Origin: Bacteroidales bacterium | GTDB taxonomy: Bacteria > Bacteroidota > Bacteroidia > Bacteroidales > UBA932 | NCBI GenBank assembly: GCA_024401825.1 | Contig: JAKSKF010000006.1 | Coordinates: 1 to 59,030, forward strand | Reading direction: 5' to 3' | Length of the DNA stretch: 59,030 nucleotides | Part shown: in pieces, positions 21,660 to 29,625 of the stretch | Position numbering within the stretch: the first letter of the stretch is position 1 | Layout: each line of letters opens with the position of its first letter | Position numbers and translations under genes: made by a program | Notes under the pieces: model-generated | Seen by the model: only the letters and a program-made list of their open reading frames with translations | The model's database searches: none | What the model was told of the DNA's origin: nothing

Positions 21660-22546
21660 TTTGCGGGCAATATTAGGTTGACTGATTTCTCCATAATGTC
21701 GATGTCGAAATGCGACGAAGCTATCATTTCTCCGTCATAGCATATGTAGATGAGGTCGTTGGAATCAACCTCCACGTGTCTGGCCCTCTTGTATTTGAGC
21801 AACTTCCTGCACAGTTTGTCTTCAAGGTGCCGGCCACTCCTGTAGGCGGGGATTATCCGCAGCAGCGTCAGGAGGCTCATCGTCCTGAAGGAGCAGACTT
21901 CCATCAGTCCGTCGTCGACAACGGCGCGCGGCGCGCAGAAATACTCGCCTCCGCAATACATACCGTTGGAAACGGTAGCCTGAAGGATTCTCTTCCTGCG
22001 GGACATCCTTTCCCCGTCCGCAACCACCTTGATTTTGTTGTACCTGTCGAACAGGAGCGCCCTGACAAGACCCCGCCTGTAAGGATTCTCCGCGTTTTCG
22101 GCACTGAAGATATCCGAATAGCAGGCGACCATCGCGTCAAAACCGATGTTTATGACATTCAGGGAGTAGTTGTCGTTCACCTTCATTATATCCACCTTCA
22201 CGGCAGTCCCCTCCACGATTCCCCTGACGGACTTGAAAGAACGCTCGGGATAGACCTTGACAAAGTCGCAGGTGCCGGACCAGGCAAGGATGGCCAGATA
22301 CTTGTTCGGCTGGTTGACAATGCCGGAAACGACCTCATTTATGGTTCCGGAACCTCCGACTGCCACAAAGCAGACTTCGTCCTTGGGATTGAGGTCGCAA
22401 TAGATGTTGACGTAGCGGGCGGCGTCGCCCGGGCCCACGGTACGGTAAACCGAGTACCGGATATCCAGCTCCGAGGCCTCCCTTTCCACCCTGTCGGCAA
22501 GTGAAGACCTTTCCGCCTTGTTGTTTACTACGAAAATATACTGCAT
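21656..22546 (-). CDS. Diacylglycerol/lipid kinase family protein
   Basis: The 296-residue protein belongs to the DAGK-catalytic family, which phosphorylates lipid hydroxyls such as diacylglycerol or sphingoid bases. The nucleotide-binding motif VGGSGTINEVVSGI lies near residues 74-87, and the acidic DDGLMEV segment typical of the second lobe lies near 210. There is no signal peptide or membrane segment. It is first of three genes joined by ATGA overlaps. A weak -7-like box, TAACTTTA on the minus strand (22566-22573), lies 19 nt upstream; read-through from tRNA-Arg is also possible. Confidence 0.88.
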   Translation of the reverse strand: MQYIFVVNNKAERSSLADRVEREASELDIRYSVYRTVGPGDAARYVNIYCDLNPKDEVCFVAVGGSGTINEVVSGIVNQPNKYLAILAWSGTCDFVKVYPERSFKSVRGIVEGTAVKVDIMKVNDNYSLNVINIGFDAMVACYSDIFSAENAENPYRRGLVRALLFDRYNKIKVVADGERMSRRKRILQATVSNGMYCGGEYFCAPRAVVDDGLMEVCSFRTMSLLTLLRIIPAYRSGRHLEDKLCRKLLKYKRARHVEVDSNDLIYICYDGEMIASSHFDIDIMEKSVNLILPAK

Positions 22547-22608
22547 CTCAGATTCCGAAACTTTGTAAAGTTACAAAAAAAATTCTTTTGATGCACATTG
22601 GACCTTGG

Positions 22609-22682
22609 TGATTCCGGCGCGATTCGAACGCGCGACCCACAGCTTAGAAGGCTGTTGCTCTATCCAACTGAGCTACGGAACC
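22609..22682 (-). tRNA. tRNA-Arg (TCT)
   Basis: On the minus strand the acceptor strands GGTTCCG and CGGAATC pair (one G-T), and the anticodon loop CTTCTAA gives TCT, reading AGA/AGG. The discriminator is A and CCA is encoded directly after it (22606-22608), unlike the other tRNAs in this window. A TATATTTG box lies 31 nt upstream. Confidence 0.96.
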
Positions 22683-22713
22683 GAATCCGAACCACCTTGG
22701 CGGAACGGGACTG

Positions 22714-22721
22714 CAAATATA
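22714..22721 (-). promoter_or_regulatory. Predicted -7 promoter box for tRNA-Arg
   Basis: The minus strand reads TATATTTG, a full match to TAnnTTTG, 31 nt upstream of the mature tRNA 5' end and just beyond the stop codon of the flippase-like gene. Confidence 0.65.
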
Positions 22722-22722
22722 G

Positions 22723-23703
22723 TTATTTTTTTCTCATCGTCAACGCCCGATGCACATAACAGGCGATTCCGGACACAATCATAACCAGGGCCTGGGACTC
22801 GTGGGAAAGGGTTGCGAACACAATCCCGTTGTCCCAGCCGAGACCGTAAATGCCGGACAGGGCAAGGGCGATTATGTAGTGGTAGGCGCCGAATCCACCG
22901 GGCACGGGGATTACGGAAGCCAGGTTTCCCACCGCCATTATGAACAGAGTGTCCCCTATGGTAAGGCCTCCGGCGGCCGGGAATCCCGTGGAGATGCTGA
23001 CGCACATAAGCCAGTACATCGTCCAGATGAGAACGGTCAGAAGCAGGAAGGCGCCTTTCTTCTTCATCCTTATGACCGATATGAACCCCTGTCCCAGACC
23101 GCTTGCCAGACCGCACAGTTTTCCGCAAACCCTGTTCGAGTCCCTGAACCGTACTGCAATCCAGACGGCCAGCGCCAGCAGCGCGGCCAGGGCCAGGGCC
23201 AGCCACCATATTCGGACGGCCCCCTCCGCCATAGGCCTGAAAACGTTGTCTTCAAGGAAGTTGCGCACCGTATCCCCTTTCAGGAGAAAGGCCAGAACCA
23301 CAATCAGCACAATGGATATGAAGTCCCAGAGGCGCTCGAGCGCGATGGTTCCGAAGGTCTTGTCAAAGCCGGCCTTCTTTGTACTTACGACCCCGCATCG
23401 GGCGAACTCCCCGGCAAATGGAAGGGCGCAGTTGGCAAGGTTCCCTATGCACACGCCGTCAAAAGTGCGGGCAAAGCCGATTTGGGGGTCAAGAGGCTGC
23501 AGCAGGAGTTTCCAGCGGAGTCCCCTGAGAACGAAGGCGGCAAAACCGCAGCACATTGAAAGAGCCACGAAGGTGAAATCCGTACTCCTGATTCCGTCAA
23601 TGAAATTCTGCCATTCCACCTTGCGGAAAGCGAAATACAGGAGAAGCGCCATCAGCGAGACTGACAGCACAATCCTGAGCAATTTTTTGAACAAAGTTTT
23701 CAC
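22723..23703 (-). CDS. Flippase-like membrane protein (lysylphosphatidylglycerol synthase TM / UPF0104 family)
   Basis: The 326-residue protein is very hydrophobic, with about eight membrane segments, and has family features: a first segment VLSVSLMALLLYFAFRKVEW, the FVLRGLRWKLLL motif near 57, and PFAGEFARCGVVSTKKAG near 95. It lacks the soluble aminoacyl-transfer domain of full MprF, so it matches the membrane-only half, whose relatives are often called flippase-like. The start is GTG at 23703, 7 nt from its promoter box. It is divergent from the pfkB-DUF368 pair, which also concerns lipid carriers. The lipid handled is unknown. Confidence 0.85.
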   Translation of the reverse strand: MKTLFKKLLRIVLSVSLMALLLYFAFRKVEWQNFIDGIRSTDFTFVALSMCCGFAAFVLRGLRWKLLLQPLDPQIGFARTFDGVCIGNLANCALPFAGEFARCGVVSTKKAGFDKTFGTIALERLWDFISIVLIVVLAFLLKGDTVRNFLEDNVFRPMAEGAVRIWWLALALAALLALAVWIAVRFRDSNRVCGKLCGLASGLGQGFISVIRMKKKGAFLLLTVLIWTMYWLMCVSISTGFPAAGGLTIGDTLFIMAVGNLASVIPVPGGFGAYHYIIALALSGIYGLGWDNGIVFATLSHESQALVMIVSGIACYVHRALTMRKK

Positions 23704-23710
23704 CGGGGCG

Positions 23711-23718
23711 CAAAGTTA
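23711..23718 (-). promoter_or_regulatory. Predicted -7 promoter box for the flippase-like gene
   Basis: The minus strand reads TAACTTTG, a full match to TAnnTTTG, only 7 nt before the GTG start, which implies a leaderless or very short-leader mRNA. Confidence 0.6.
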
Positions 23719-23739
23719 GTCAAAATCCCGATTATTTTG

Positions 23740-23747
23740 TAAATTTG
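23740..23747 (+). promoter_or_regulatory. Predicted -7 promoter box for pfkB-DUF368
   Basis: TAAATTTG is a full match to TAnnTTTG, 27 nt before the first plausible ATG (23775). It lies back to back with the minus-strand box at 23711-23718. Confidence 0.65.
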
Positions 23748-23774
23748 TTCGTTTCGGCCAATTGGCCGGCCCCA

Positions 23775-24788
23775 ATGCTTATGAAATCCATCCTCGGAAT
23801 AGGAAACGCTTTGACAGACATCCTCGCCATTCTGCCGGACGACAGCCTCCTGAAGAAGTTCCACCTGCCAAAAGGAAGTATGCAGCACGTGGATATGGAA
23901 ACGGGCGACGAAATCTGGAAGGCGCTCAAGAACATCGGTGTCCACTACGTGGCCGGCGGTTCCGCCGCCAACACCATAACCTGCACGTCCATCTTCGGAA
24001 TGCCATCCGGCTTCATAGGCAAGATTGGAGATGACGAACTGGGACACCTGTTCCAGAGCGACCAGGAGCAGTACGGCGTCAGGAGCACCCTGCTGAAAGG
24101 AAAGAACTCATCCGGAAGGTCGATGGTATTCGTGTCCGGAGGCAATTCCGAGAGGACCTTCGCGGTCTATCTGGGAGCGGCGATGGAACTGGTCCCGGAA
24201 GACCTCAAGCCGGAAATGTTCCTGGGATACGACTACTTCCACATCGAAGGATACCTCGTACAGAACCAGGACCTCATCCGCAAGGCCGTGCAGATGGCAA
24301 AGGAAGCGGGATGCATCATTTCCCTGGATATGGCCTCTTACAACGTGGTGGAGTCCAACGGAGCATTCCTCCACGACATAGTGGAAAAATACGTAGACAT
24401 AGTCTTTGCCAACGAAACGGAGGCGAGGGCTTTCACAAAATTCAGCGACCCCGAAAAGAGTCTCAGGGAAATCTCCAGACTCTGCAGCATAGCCACCGTG
24501 AAGGTAGGCAAGCAGGGCAGCATCGTCCGCTGTGGAAACGAGGAGCATTTCATTCCTCCTTTCCCCGCCGAGCCGATTGACGCCACCGGGGCCGGAGACA
24601 CCTATGCGGCGGGCTTCCTCTACGCACACTCCCTGGGAATGCCACTGAAAGTCTGCGGGGAAATCGGCTCCATCATAGCCGCAAAGGTTGTCGAAGTCAT
24701 AGGCACAAAGGTTGACATTCCCCGCTGGAGGGACGCGAAAATCCAAATCAACAGGCTCATAGCCGAAAACTCCGGAAACAGGGGATGA
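23775..24788 (+). CDS. PfkB-family carbohydrate/nucleoside kinase (adenosine kinase-like)
   Basis: The protein has about 337 residues and the ribokinase fold. The N-terminal LGIGNALTDILA and the GGSAANT motif near 65-71 resemble adenosine kinase-type members, and the C-terminal signature DATGAGDTYAAGF holds the catalytic Asp and anion hole. ATGs at 23775 and 23781 are both possible; family starts favour MKSILGIGN (23781). The open frame continues upstream from a TTG inside the promoter box, which is unlikely to be used. The DUF368 gene overlaps its stop by 4 nt, so the two are translationally coupled. The substrate is not certain. Confidence 0.9.
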   Translation: MLMKSILGIGNALTDILAILPDDSLLKKFHLPKGSMQHVDMETGDEIWKALKNIGVHYVAGGSAANTITCTSIFGMPSGFIGKIGDDELGHLFQSDQEQYGVRSTLLKGKNSSGRSMVFVSGGNSERTFAVYLGAAMELVPEDLKPEMFLGYDYFHIEGYLVQNQDLIRKAVQMAKEAGCIISLDMASYNVVESNGAFLHDIVEKYVDIVFANETEARAFTKFSDPEKSLREISRLCSIATVKVGKQGSIVRCGNEEHFIPPFPAEPIDATGAGDTYAAGFLYAHSLGMPLKVCGEIGSIIAAKVVEVIGTKVDIPRWRDAKIQINRLIAENSGNRG

Positions 24789-25693
24789 ATTTCAGGAAAT
24801 ACTGCGTTTTTGCCCTGAAGGGTTTCGGAATGGGAGCGGGAAGCGTCACCCCCTGCGTGTCGGCAGGCACCGTGGCCCTGCTTACAGGCATCTACCAGCC
24901 ATTGATAGACTCTCTCGAGTCAATGTCCCGCCCCTCAACCTGGAAAAGTCTCTTCAAGGGACGGTTCCGGGAATTCTGGAAAACGGTCAACGGCAACTTT
25001 CTCCTTTCAACGGGTTTGGGGTTTGTCATCAGCATCCTGGCCCTCGCAAAAGTCGTGACCTGGGGACTCGACTGTCATCCTGTGCAGACCTGGTCCTTTT
25101 TCTTCGGGCTGATTGTGGCATCCACGGTCCTGCTGCTTGCGCAGGTCAGGGGATTCAGGTTCTCCGACACCCTGTTCATAGCCGCGGGCATAGTCCTGGG
25201 CATAGGGATATTCACCCTGTCTCCATCCCGGACGCCCGACGACCTGTGGTTCATCTTCATCTGCGGAGCCGTCTCGGTGTGTTCGATGATTCTGCCCGGA
25301 ATCGCGGGAAGTTTCATCCTCCAGATAATGGGGAAGTACGAATACATTATGCGCGCGCTGAACTTCGACAGTCTGGACTTGCCCGTGATTCTGGTGTTCA
25401 CGCTGGGATGCGCAGTCGGGATACTCGCATTTGCCAAGTTTCTCAAATGGCTTTTGGGCAGGTGGGAGAAAGCCACGCTGCTGGTGCTCGTGGGCTTTGT
25501 GATAGGGTCCCTGGTCAGAATCTGGCCCTATTCCAATATGCAGGACATAGCGGACGCCCAGGCGCTCAGAACCGGTTCCGCCACTCCCCTGGACCTGCAG
25601 ATTCCGTCCGCCGCGCTCTGGTGCGCCGCAGGTGTGGTCCTCATAATTCTGCTTCAACTTACGGGGAAACTGGCGTCAGGGAAAAAGCGGTAA
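24785..25693 (+). CDS. DUF368 membrane protein, probable polyprenyl-phosphate translocase (PopT-like)
   Basis: The 302-residue multi-pass protein has the family N terminus, in which a glycine-rich GFGMGAGSVTPCVSAGTVALL segment is split over residues 14-34, and a second related ILPGIAGSFILQIMGKYE near 170. DUF368 proteins are known to return undecaprenyl phosphate across the inner membrane, recycling the carrier for wall and surface glycans. It is coupled to the PfkB kinase (ATGA overlap) and ends 9 nt from the convergent nfnB stop. Function is assigned from the family. Confidence 0.88.
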   Translation: MNFRKYCVFALKGFGMGAGSVTPCVSAGTVALLTGIYQPLIDSLESMSRPSTWKSLFKGRFREFWKTVNGNFLLSTGLGFVISILALAKVVTWGLDCHPVQTWSFFFGLIVASTVLLLAQVRGFRFSDTLFIAAGIVLGIGIFTLSPSRTPDDLWFIFICGAVSVCSMILPGIAGSFILQIMGKYEYIMRALNFDSLDLPVILVFTLGCAVGILAFAKFLKWLLGRWEKATLLVLVGFVIGSLVRIWPYSNMQDIADAQALRTGSATPLDLQIPSAALWCAAGVVLIILLQLTGKLASGKKR

Positions 25694-25702
25694 GACGCCC
25701 GG

Positions 25703-27076
25703 CTACCCTCTCAGATACTCGTCGATGGCTTTTGCCGCGCGGCGACCGGCTCCCATAGCCAGGATGACGGTAGCGGCGCCGGTGACTGCGTCACCGCCGG
25801 CAAACACACCCGGCCGGGTGGTTTGCCCAGCCTCGTCTGCGACGAGGCCGCCGCGCCTTGTCAGCTCAAGCCCCGCGGTGGTATTGCTGATGAGAGGATT
25901 CGGGGAAGTCCCGACGGCCATTATAACGGTATCGGTGTCTATCTCGAATTCCGAACCCTCTATCGGGACGGGAGAACGCCTCCCGCTCTGGTCAGGCTCA
26001 CCGAGTTCCATACGGATGCATCTGAGCGACTTGACCCAGCCCCTCCCGTCATCCGTTATTTCAACGGGATTGGTCAGCATATCGAACACTATACCCTCTT
26101 CCACGGCGTGATGAACCTCCTCGCGGCGCGCGGGAAGTTCAGCCTCGGTCCTGCGGTAAACCACGTGGACCTCGGCTCCGAGCCTCAACGCGGTCCGGGC
26201 CGCATCCATCGCAACGTTGCCGCCACCCACCACACAGACTTTCTTTCCCGTATGGATGGGTGTCATATAATCATCGCGGAAAGCCTTCATCAGATTGTTC
26301 CGCGTCAGGAATTCATTGGCGGAGAACACTCCGCAGAGATTTTCGCCGGGGATGCCCATAAACTTGGGAAGGCCTGCCCCGCTGCCTATGAAAACGGCCT
26401 TGAAACCCTCTTTTTCCATCAGGGAATCCACAGTGACGGTCCTTCCCACCACGACGTCGGTCTCGAACCTGACTCCAAGGGAGGCTACCGCGTCGAGTTC
26501 CCTTTTCAGGACAGTGTCCTTGGGAAGCCTGAATTCAGGGATGCCGTACTGAAGCACACCCCCGGCCTTGTGAAGGGCCTCGAAGACGGTGACCTCATAT
26601 CCCATTTTGGCAAGGTCGCTGGCGCAGGCCAGTCCCGCAGGGCCGCTGCCGACCACTGCAACCCTGATTCCGTTGGATTCGGGAATTGCGGGCGACGCAT
26701 TCGAGGCGTTGTCCGCGACGAACCTTTCCAGTTTGCCGATGGCCACAGGCTCTCCCTTGATTCCGAGGATGCAGCTGCCCTCGCACTGGGTCTCCTGCGG
26801 ACATACTCTTCCGCAGACCGCCGGCAGGGAAGAATCCCGGGCTATGACGGCGGCGGCAGCGTCAATGTCACCCCGCACAATCTCCGCTATGAATTCAGGG
26901 ATTCTGACATTCACCGGGCAGGCCCCCACGCAACGGGGGTTCTTGCAATGCAGGCAGCGGGAGGCCTCGCTCACCGCTTCCTGAAGGTCATATCCGAGAC
27001 ACACCTCCCGGAAATTGGCGGCGCGCTCTTTCGCATCCTGCTCACGAACAGGGACTCTGGGTTTTTTTTCAGCCAT
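25703..27076 (-). CDS. nfnB: NADH-dependent ferredoxin:NADP+ oxidoreductase large subunit NfnB (GltA/GltD-like)
   Basis: The 457-residue flavoprotein resembles the glutamate synthase small chain. Two cysteine clusters bind 4Fe-4S near 43-60 (CLHCKNPRCVGACP) and 90-104 (CGRVCPQETQCEGSC). FAD binding is at VVGSGPAGLACA (about 142) and NADP binding at VVGGGNVAMDAA (about 285), with a second FAD motif VFAGGDAVTGAAT near the end. No glutamate synthase large chain is present; the gene follows nfnA with a 1-nt TAATG overlap. That pairing identifies Nfn, which couples NADPH to NADH and reduced ferredoxin by flavin-based bifurcation. The Rnf genes nearby share the ferredoxin/NADH pool. Confidence 0.9.
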   Translation of the reverse strand: MAEKKPRVPVREQDAKERAANFREVCLGYDLQEAVSEASRCLHCKNPRCVGACPVNVRIPEFIAEIVRGDIDAAAAVIARDSSLPAVCGRVCPQETQCEGSCILGIKGEPVAIGKLERFVADNASNASPAIPESNGIRVAVVGSGPAGLACASDLAKMGYEVTVFEALHKAGGVLQYGIPEFRLPKDTVLKRELDAVASLGVRFETDVVVGRTVTVDSLMEKEGFKAVFIGSGAGLPKFMGIPGENLCGVFSANEFLTRNNLMKAFRDDYMTPIHTGKKVCVVGGGNVAMDAARTALRLGAEVHVVYRRTEAELPARREEVHHAVEEGIVFDMLTNPVEITDDGRGWVKSLRCIRMELGEPDQSGRRSPVPIEGSEFEIDTDTVIMAVGTSPNPLISNTTAGLELTRRGGLVADEAGQTTRPGVFAGGDAVTGAATVILAMGAGRRAAKAIDEYLRG

Positions 27077-27930
27077 TATTTTCCGCGTCCTATCCTACAA
27101 ACGTGGTGTTCTTTTTCATAAGTTTCCTCCTCCTTGTACTGGCCCTGGCGGCGCATCGCCTCGTCAAAGTCAACCAGGGTCCCGTCGAATTCAGGCCCTT
27201 CCACACAGGCGAAGCGCGTCCTGCCGTCAACGGTAACCCTGCAGGCCCCGCACATTCCGGTACCGTCCACCATCAGGGTATTCAGGCTGACGACGATGGG
27301 GATGCCCAGTTTCTTGCAGGTAAGGACGGAGAATTTCATCATTATCATAGGTCCTATGGCTACCGCCCGGGTGTAGCGGGCGCCTTCGGACACCAGTTTT
27401 TCAAGCATCGCCGTACCCACCCCGTGGAAACCCAGGGAGCCGTCGTCGGTGCACAGGTATAGATTGTCCGCGACAGAGCGCAGTTCATCCGTGTAGATGA
27501 GGAGGTCACGCGTACGGGCGCCCACTATGACGTCCGCTTTCACCCCGTGTTCGTGAAGCCATTTGACCTGCGGATATACGGGAGCGGTTCCCACCCCGCC
27601 GGCCAGGAAGACGACACGTTCCGAACCGGAAGGCGTTTCCTTCACGAATTCGGAAGGATTGCCCAAGGGCCCCACGACATCGGCGAACGACTCCCCCGGC
27701 TCGAACGAAATGATGTCCGCCGACGAAGCCCCTATGTTCTGGGTGACTATGGTAACCCATCCCTCGGCAGCGTCATAGTCGCTGATTGTCAGAGGAATTC
27801 TCTCCCCTTTCTCATCTGCGCGCACTATGAGGAACTGTCCGGGAAGGGCCGCCGCCGCAAGTCTCGGAGCGCTGACCCTCATCCTGCAGATATTGGGGGT
27901 CAGCATCTCTTTTGTCAGAATCTCGAACAC
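27076..27930 (-). CDS. nfnA: NADH-dependent ferredoxin:NADP+ oxidoreductase small subunit NfnA
   Basis: The 284-residue protein has the ferredoxin-reductase layout of dihydroorotate dehydrogenase electron-transfer subunits: an FAD-binding barrel with RIPLTISD near 43, an NAD-binding lobe with VFLAGGVGTAPVYPQVKWL near 107, and a C-terminal 2Fe-2S site in GTGMCGACRVTVDG and the following FACVEGPEF. The start is GTG at 27930, 6 nt after the stop of the outer-membrane protein gene, so both are likely on one mRNA. With NfnB it forms the bifurcating transhydrogenase. Sulphide dehydrogenase is an alternative name for the family. Confidence 0.9.
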   Translation of the reverse strand: MFEILTKEMLTPNICRMRVSAPRLAAAALPGQFLIVRADEKGERIPLTISDYDAAEGWVTIVTQNIGASSADIISFEPGESFADVVGPLGNPSEFVKETPSGSERVVFLAGGVGTAPVYPQVKWLHEHGVKADVIVGARTRDLLIYTDELRSVADNLYLCTDDGSLGFHGVGTAMLEKLVSEGARYTRAVAIGPMIMMKFSVLTCKKLGIPIVVSLNTLMVDGTGMCGACRVTVDGRTRFACVEGPEFDGTLVDFDEAMRRQGQYKEEETYEKEHHVCRIGRGK

Positions 27931-27936
27931 AAGAGT

Positions 27937-28401
27937 CTAGAATCTGTAGCGGAAACCAATCATCACGCTCTCTCCGCGGAAACCGAGTCCGAAGAAGTGG
28001 AAAGAGGGACGCCAGTCCAGGGAAAGGTTTATGGGGATGTCGAACTTGTACTCCACACCCAACTGGGCGGCAAGTCCCAGGCCGAGTCCGAGGGTATTCC
28101 TGTTGGTCTGGGCGTCGTGCAGAGTATATATTCCGAGCTGGGCTCCGGGTCCGGCATAGAATCCGAACCTGTTGATTTCATATATGGAGAAATCATAGAC
28201 GGCGGTGAACATAGTGGCGTTTCTTGCGTTTATTCCACCATTGAATCCAAGGTCAGCCTCTATGAAGTTGGCTCCCAAAGTGTGCTGATAGGAAGCCTCG
28301 ACTCCATATCCTACCCTTACTCCCACGGCGCGGGGCTGTGCAATCGCAGCCACTGAAGAAACGGTCAGGGCTGCAAACAGAATTGTGATAATCTTTTTCA
28401 T
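27937..28401 (-). CDS. Small outer-membrane beta-barrel protein
   Basis: The 154-residue protein has a signal peptide (KKIITILFAALTVSSVAAIA) and then alternating hydrophobic/polar strands with glycine and aromatic girdles (RFGFYAGPGAQLGIY, FRGESVMIGFRYRF). The C terminus ends in RYRF, with the terminal aromatic residue typical of barrels inserted by the BAM complex. About eight strands would fit. It is the first gene on the transcript that continues into nfnA-nfnB, an odd partner for cytoplasmic redox enzymes. No specific function is recognised. Confidence 0.8.
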   Translation of the reverse strand: MKKIITILFAALTVSSVAAIAQPRAVGVRVGYGVEASYQHTLGANFIEADLGFNGGINARNATMFTAVYDFSIYEINRFGFYAGPGAQLGIYTLHDAQTNRNTLGLGLGLAAQLGVEYKFDIPINLSLDWRPSFHFFGLGFRGESVMIGFRYRF

Positions 28402-28427
28402 ATTGTTCTTGTTTGATTGTTCCGTTA

Positions 28428-28435
28428 CAAATATA
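28428..28435 (-). promoter_or_regulatory. Predicted -7 promoter box for the OMP-nfnAB operon
   Basis: The minus strand reads TATATTTG, a full consensus match, 26 nt before the OMP start and directly after the rnfA stop codon (28438-28440). It separates nfnAB transcription from rnf. Confidence 0.65.
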
Positions 28436-28437
28436 CA

Positions 28438-29040
28438 CTATTTCACGATTCCGGAAAAGCCCAGGAAAGCCATTGCCATTATGCTCACTGTGATGAGCGC
28501 GATGGGGAGCCCCCTGAAGGACTTGGGAACGTCATTCATTGCCAGGTGCTCGCGAATTCCCGCGAACAGTATCATTGCAAGGCCGTAGCCTATGGACGTT
28601 GCAAGCGCATATACGGTGGCCTCGCCCAGATTCAGCAGATGAGCCTGACCCCCGAAGGTGAACTCCTTGGTGACCACGGTGATGGCGACGCCGAGCACCG
28701 CGCAGTTGGTGGTAATCAGGGGGAGGAATATTCCCAGGGCCTGATAGAGCGAAGGGCTGATTTTCTTGAGCGCTATCTCGACTACCTGAACGAGGGCGGC
28801 AATCACCAGGATGAAGGCGATGGTCTGGAGGAACTCGAGGCCGAAGGGCACCAGGAGGTAGCGGTTGACCAGATAGGTCACCACCGTGGCTAGCGTGATG
28901 ACAAAGCATACGGCTCCGGACATTCCGGTTGCGGTGCTGAGTTTGTTGGATACGCCCAGGAAGGGGCAGATTCCGAGGAACTGCGCCAGAAGGACATTGT
29001 TGACGAATATCGCCGAGATTATTATCAGAATGTATTCCAT
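28438..29040 (-). CDS. rnfA: Rnf complex membrane subunit RnfA
   Basis: RnfA is one of two homologous core membrane subunits (with RnfE) of the ferredoxin:NAD+ oxidoreductase that pumps Na+ or H+. The 200-residue protein has six membrane segments; the conserved half-helix signatures NNVLLAQFLGICPFLG near residues 14-29 and LPLITTNCAVLG near 105 provide the cysteines of the shared membrane 2Fe-2S cluster. It is the last gene of rnfBCDGEA. NqrE is the homologue in the NADH:quinone Nqr pump, but the ferredoxin-rich RnfB and RnfC here identify Rnf. Confidence 0.95.
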   Translation of the reverse strand: MEYILIIISAIFVNNVLLAQFLGICPFLGVSNKLSTATGMSGAVCFVITLATVVTYLVNRYLLVPFGLEFLQTIAFILVIAALVQVVEIALKKISPSLYQALGIFLPLITTNCAVLGVAITVVTKEFTFGGQAHLLNLGEATVYALATSIGYGLAMILFAGIREHLAMNDVPKSFRGLPIALITVSIMAMAFLGFSGIVK

Positions 29041-29043
29041 ACG

Positions 29044-29625
29044 CTACTTCTTGGCAATTTTGTTGAACAGTACCATCAGGTAACCCAGAACCAGGAAGGC
29101 GCCGGGAGCCATCACAAAGGCAAGTATTCCGTCCGAGGGAAGGAATTTGAAACCGAAAGCGGAGCCGCTTCCCAGTATTTCACGTACAAGGCCTATCACG
29201 GTCAGGGACAGGGTGAATCCTATTCCGATTCCTATTCCGTCAAGGGCGGAATCCAGCGCGGAATTCCTGTTGGCGAACGCCTCCGCTCTTCCGAGCACGA
29301 TGCAGTTGACCACAATCAGGGGAATGAACAGGCCCAATGTCTTGTAAACGTCAGGCACGAATGCCTGCATCAGAAGCTGGAGCACAGTCACGAAAGTGGC
29401 TATGACCACTATATACACGGGGATGTGCACCTTGTCGGGCACGAGAGGCGCAATCAGGGATATGACTATATTGCTCAGGATGAGCACGAACATCGTTGCC
29501 AGACCCATCTCCAGCCCGTTCATCGCGGAAGTCGTCGTGGCCAGGGTGGGGCACATTCCGAGAACCAGCACGAAGGTAGGGTTCTCCTTGACAAAACCTT
29601 TTGTTATAAGACCTAACTTACTCAT
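29044..29625 (-). CDS. rnfE: Rnf complex membrane subunit RnfE
   Basis: The 193-residue multi-pass protein is homologous to RnfA in inverted topology. It has NPTFVLVLGMCPTLATTTSA near the N terminus and PLIVVNCIVLGRAEAFA near 104-120, with the conserved cysteines for the inter-subunit Fe-S centre. Its start overlaps the end of rnfG by 8 nt and rnfA follows after 3 nt, so translation is probably coupled. Confidence 0.95.
   Translation of the reverse strand: MSKLGLITKGFVKENPTFVLVLGMCPTLATTTSAMNGLEMGLATMFVLILSNIVISLIAPLVPDKVHIPVYIVVIATFVTVLQLLMQAFVPDVYKTLGLFIPLIVVNCIVLGRAEAFANRNSALDSALDGIGIGIGFTLSLTVIGLVREILGSGSAFGFKFLPSDGILAFVMAPGAFLVLGYLMVLFNKIAKK

Noticed and set aside
25823..27121. A 432-codon plus-strand frame opposite nfnB
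   Set aside because: No recognisable protein features; nfnB on the other strand has complete cofactor motifs.
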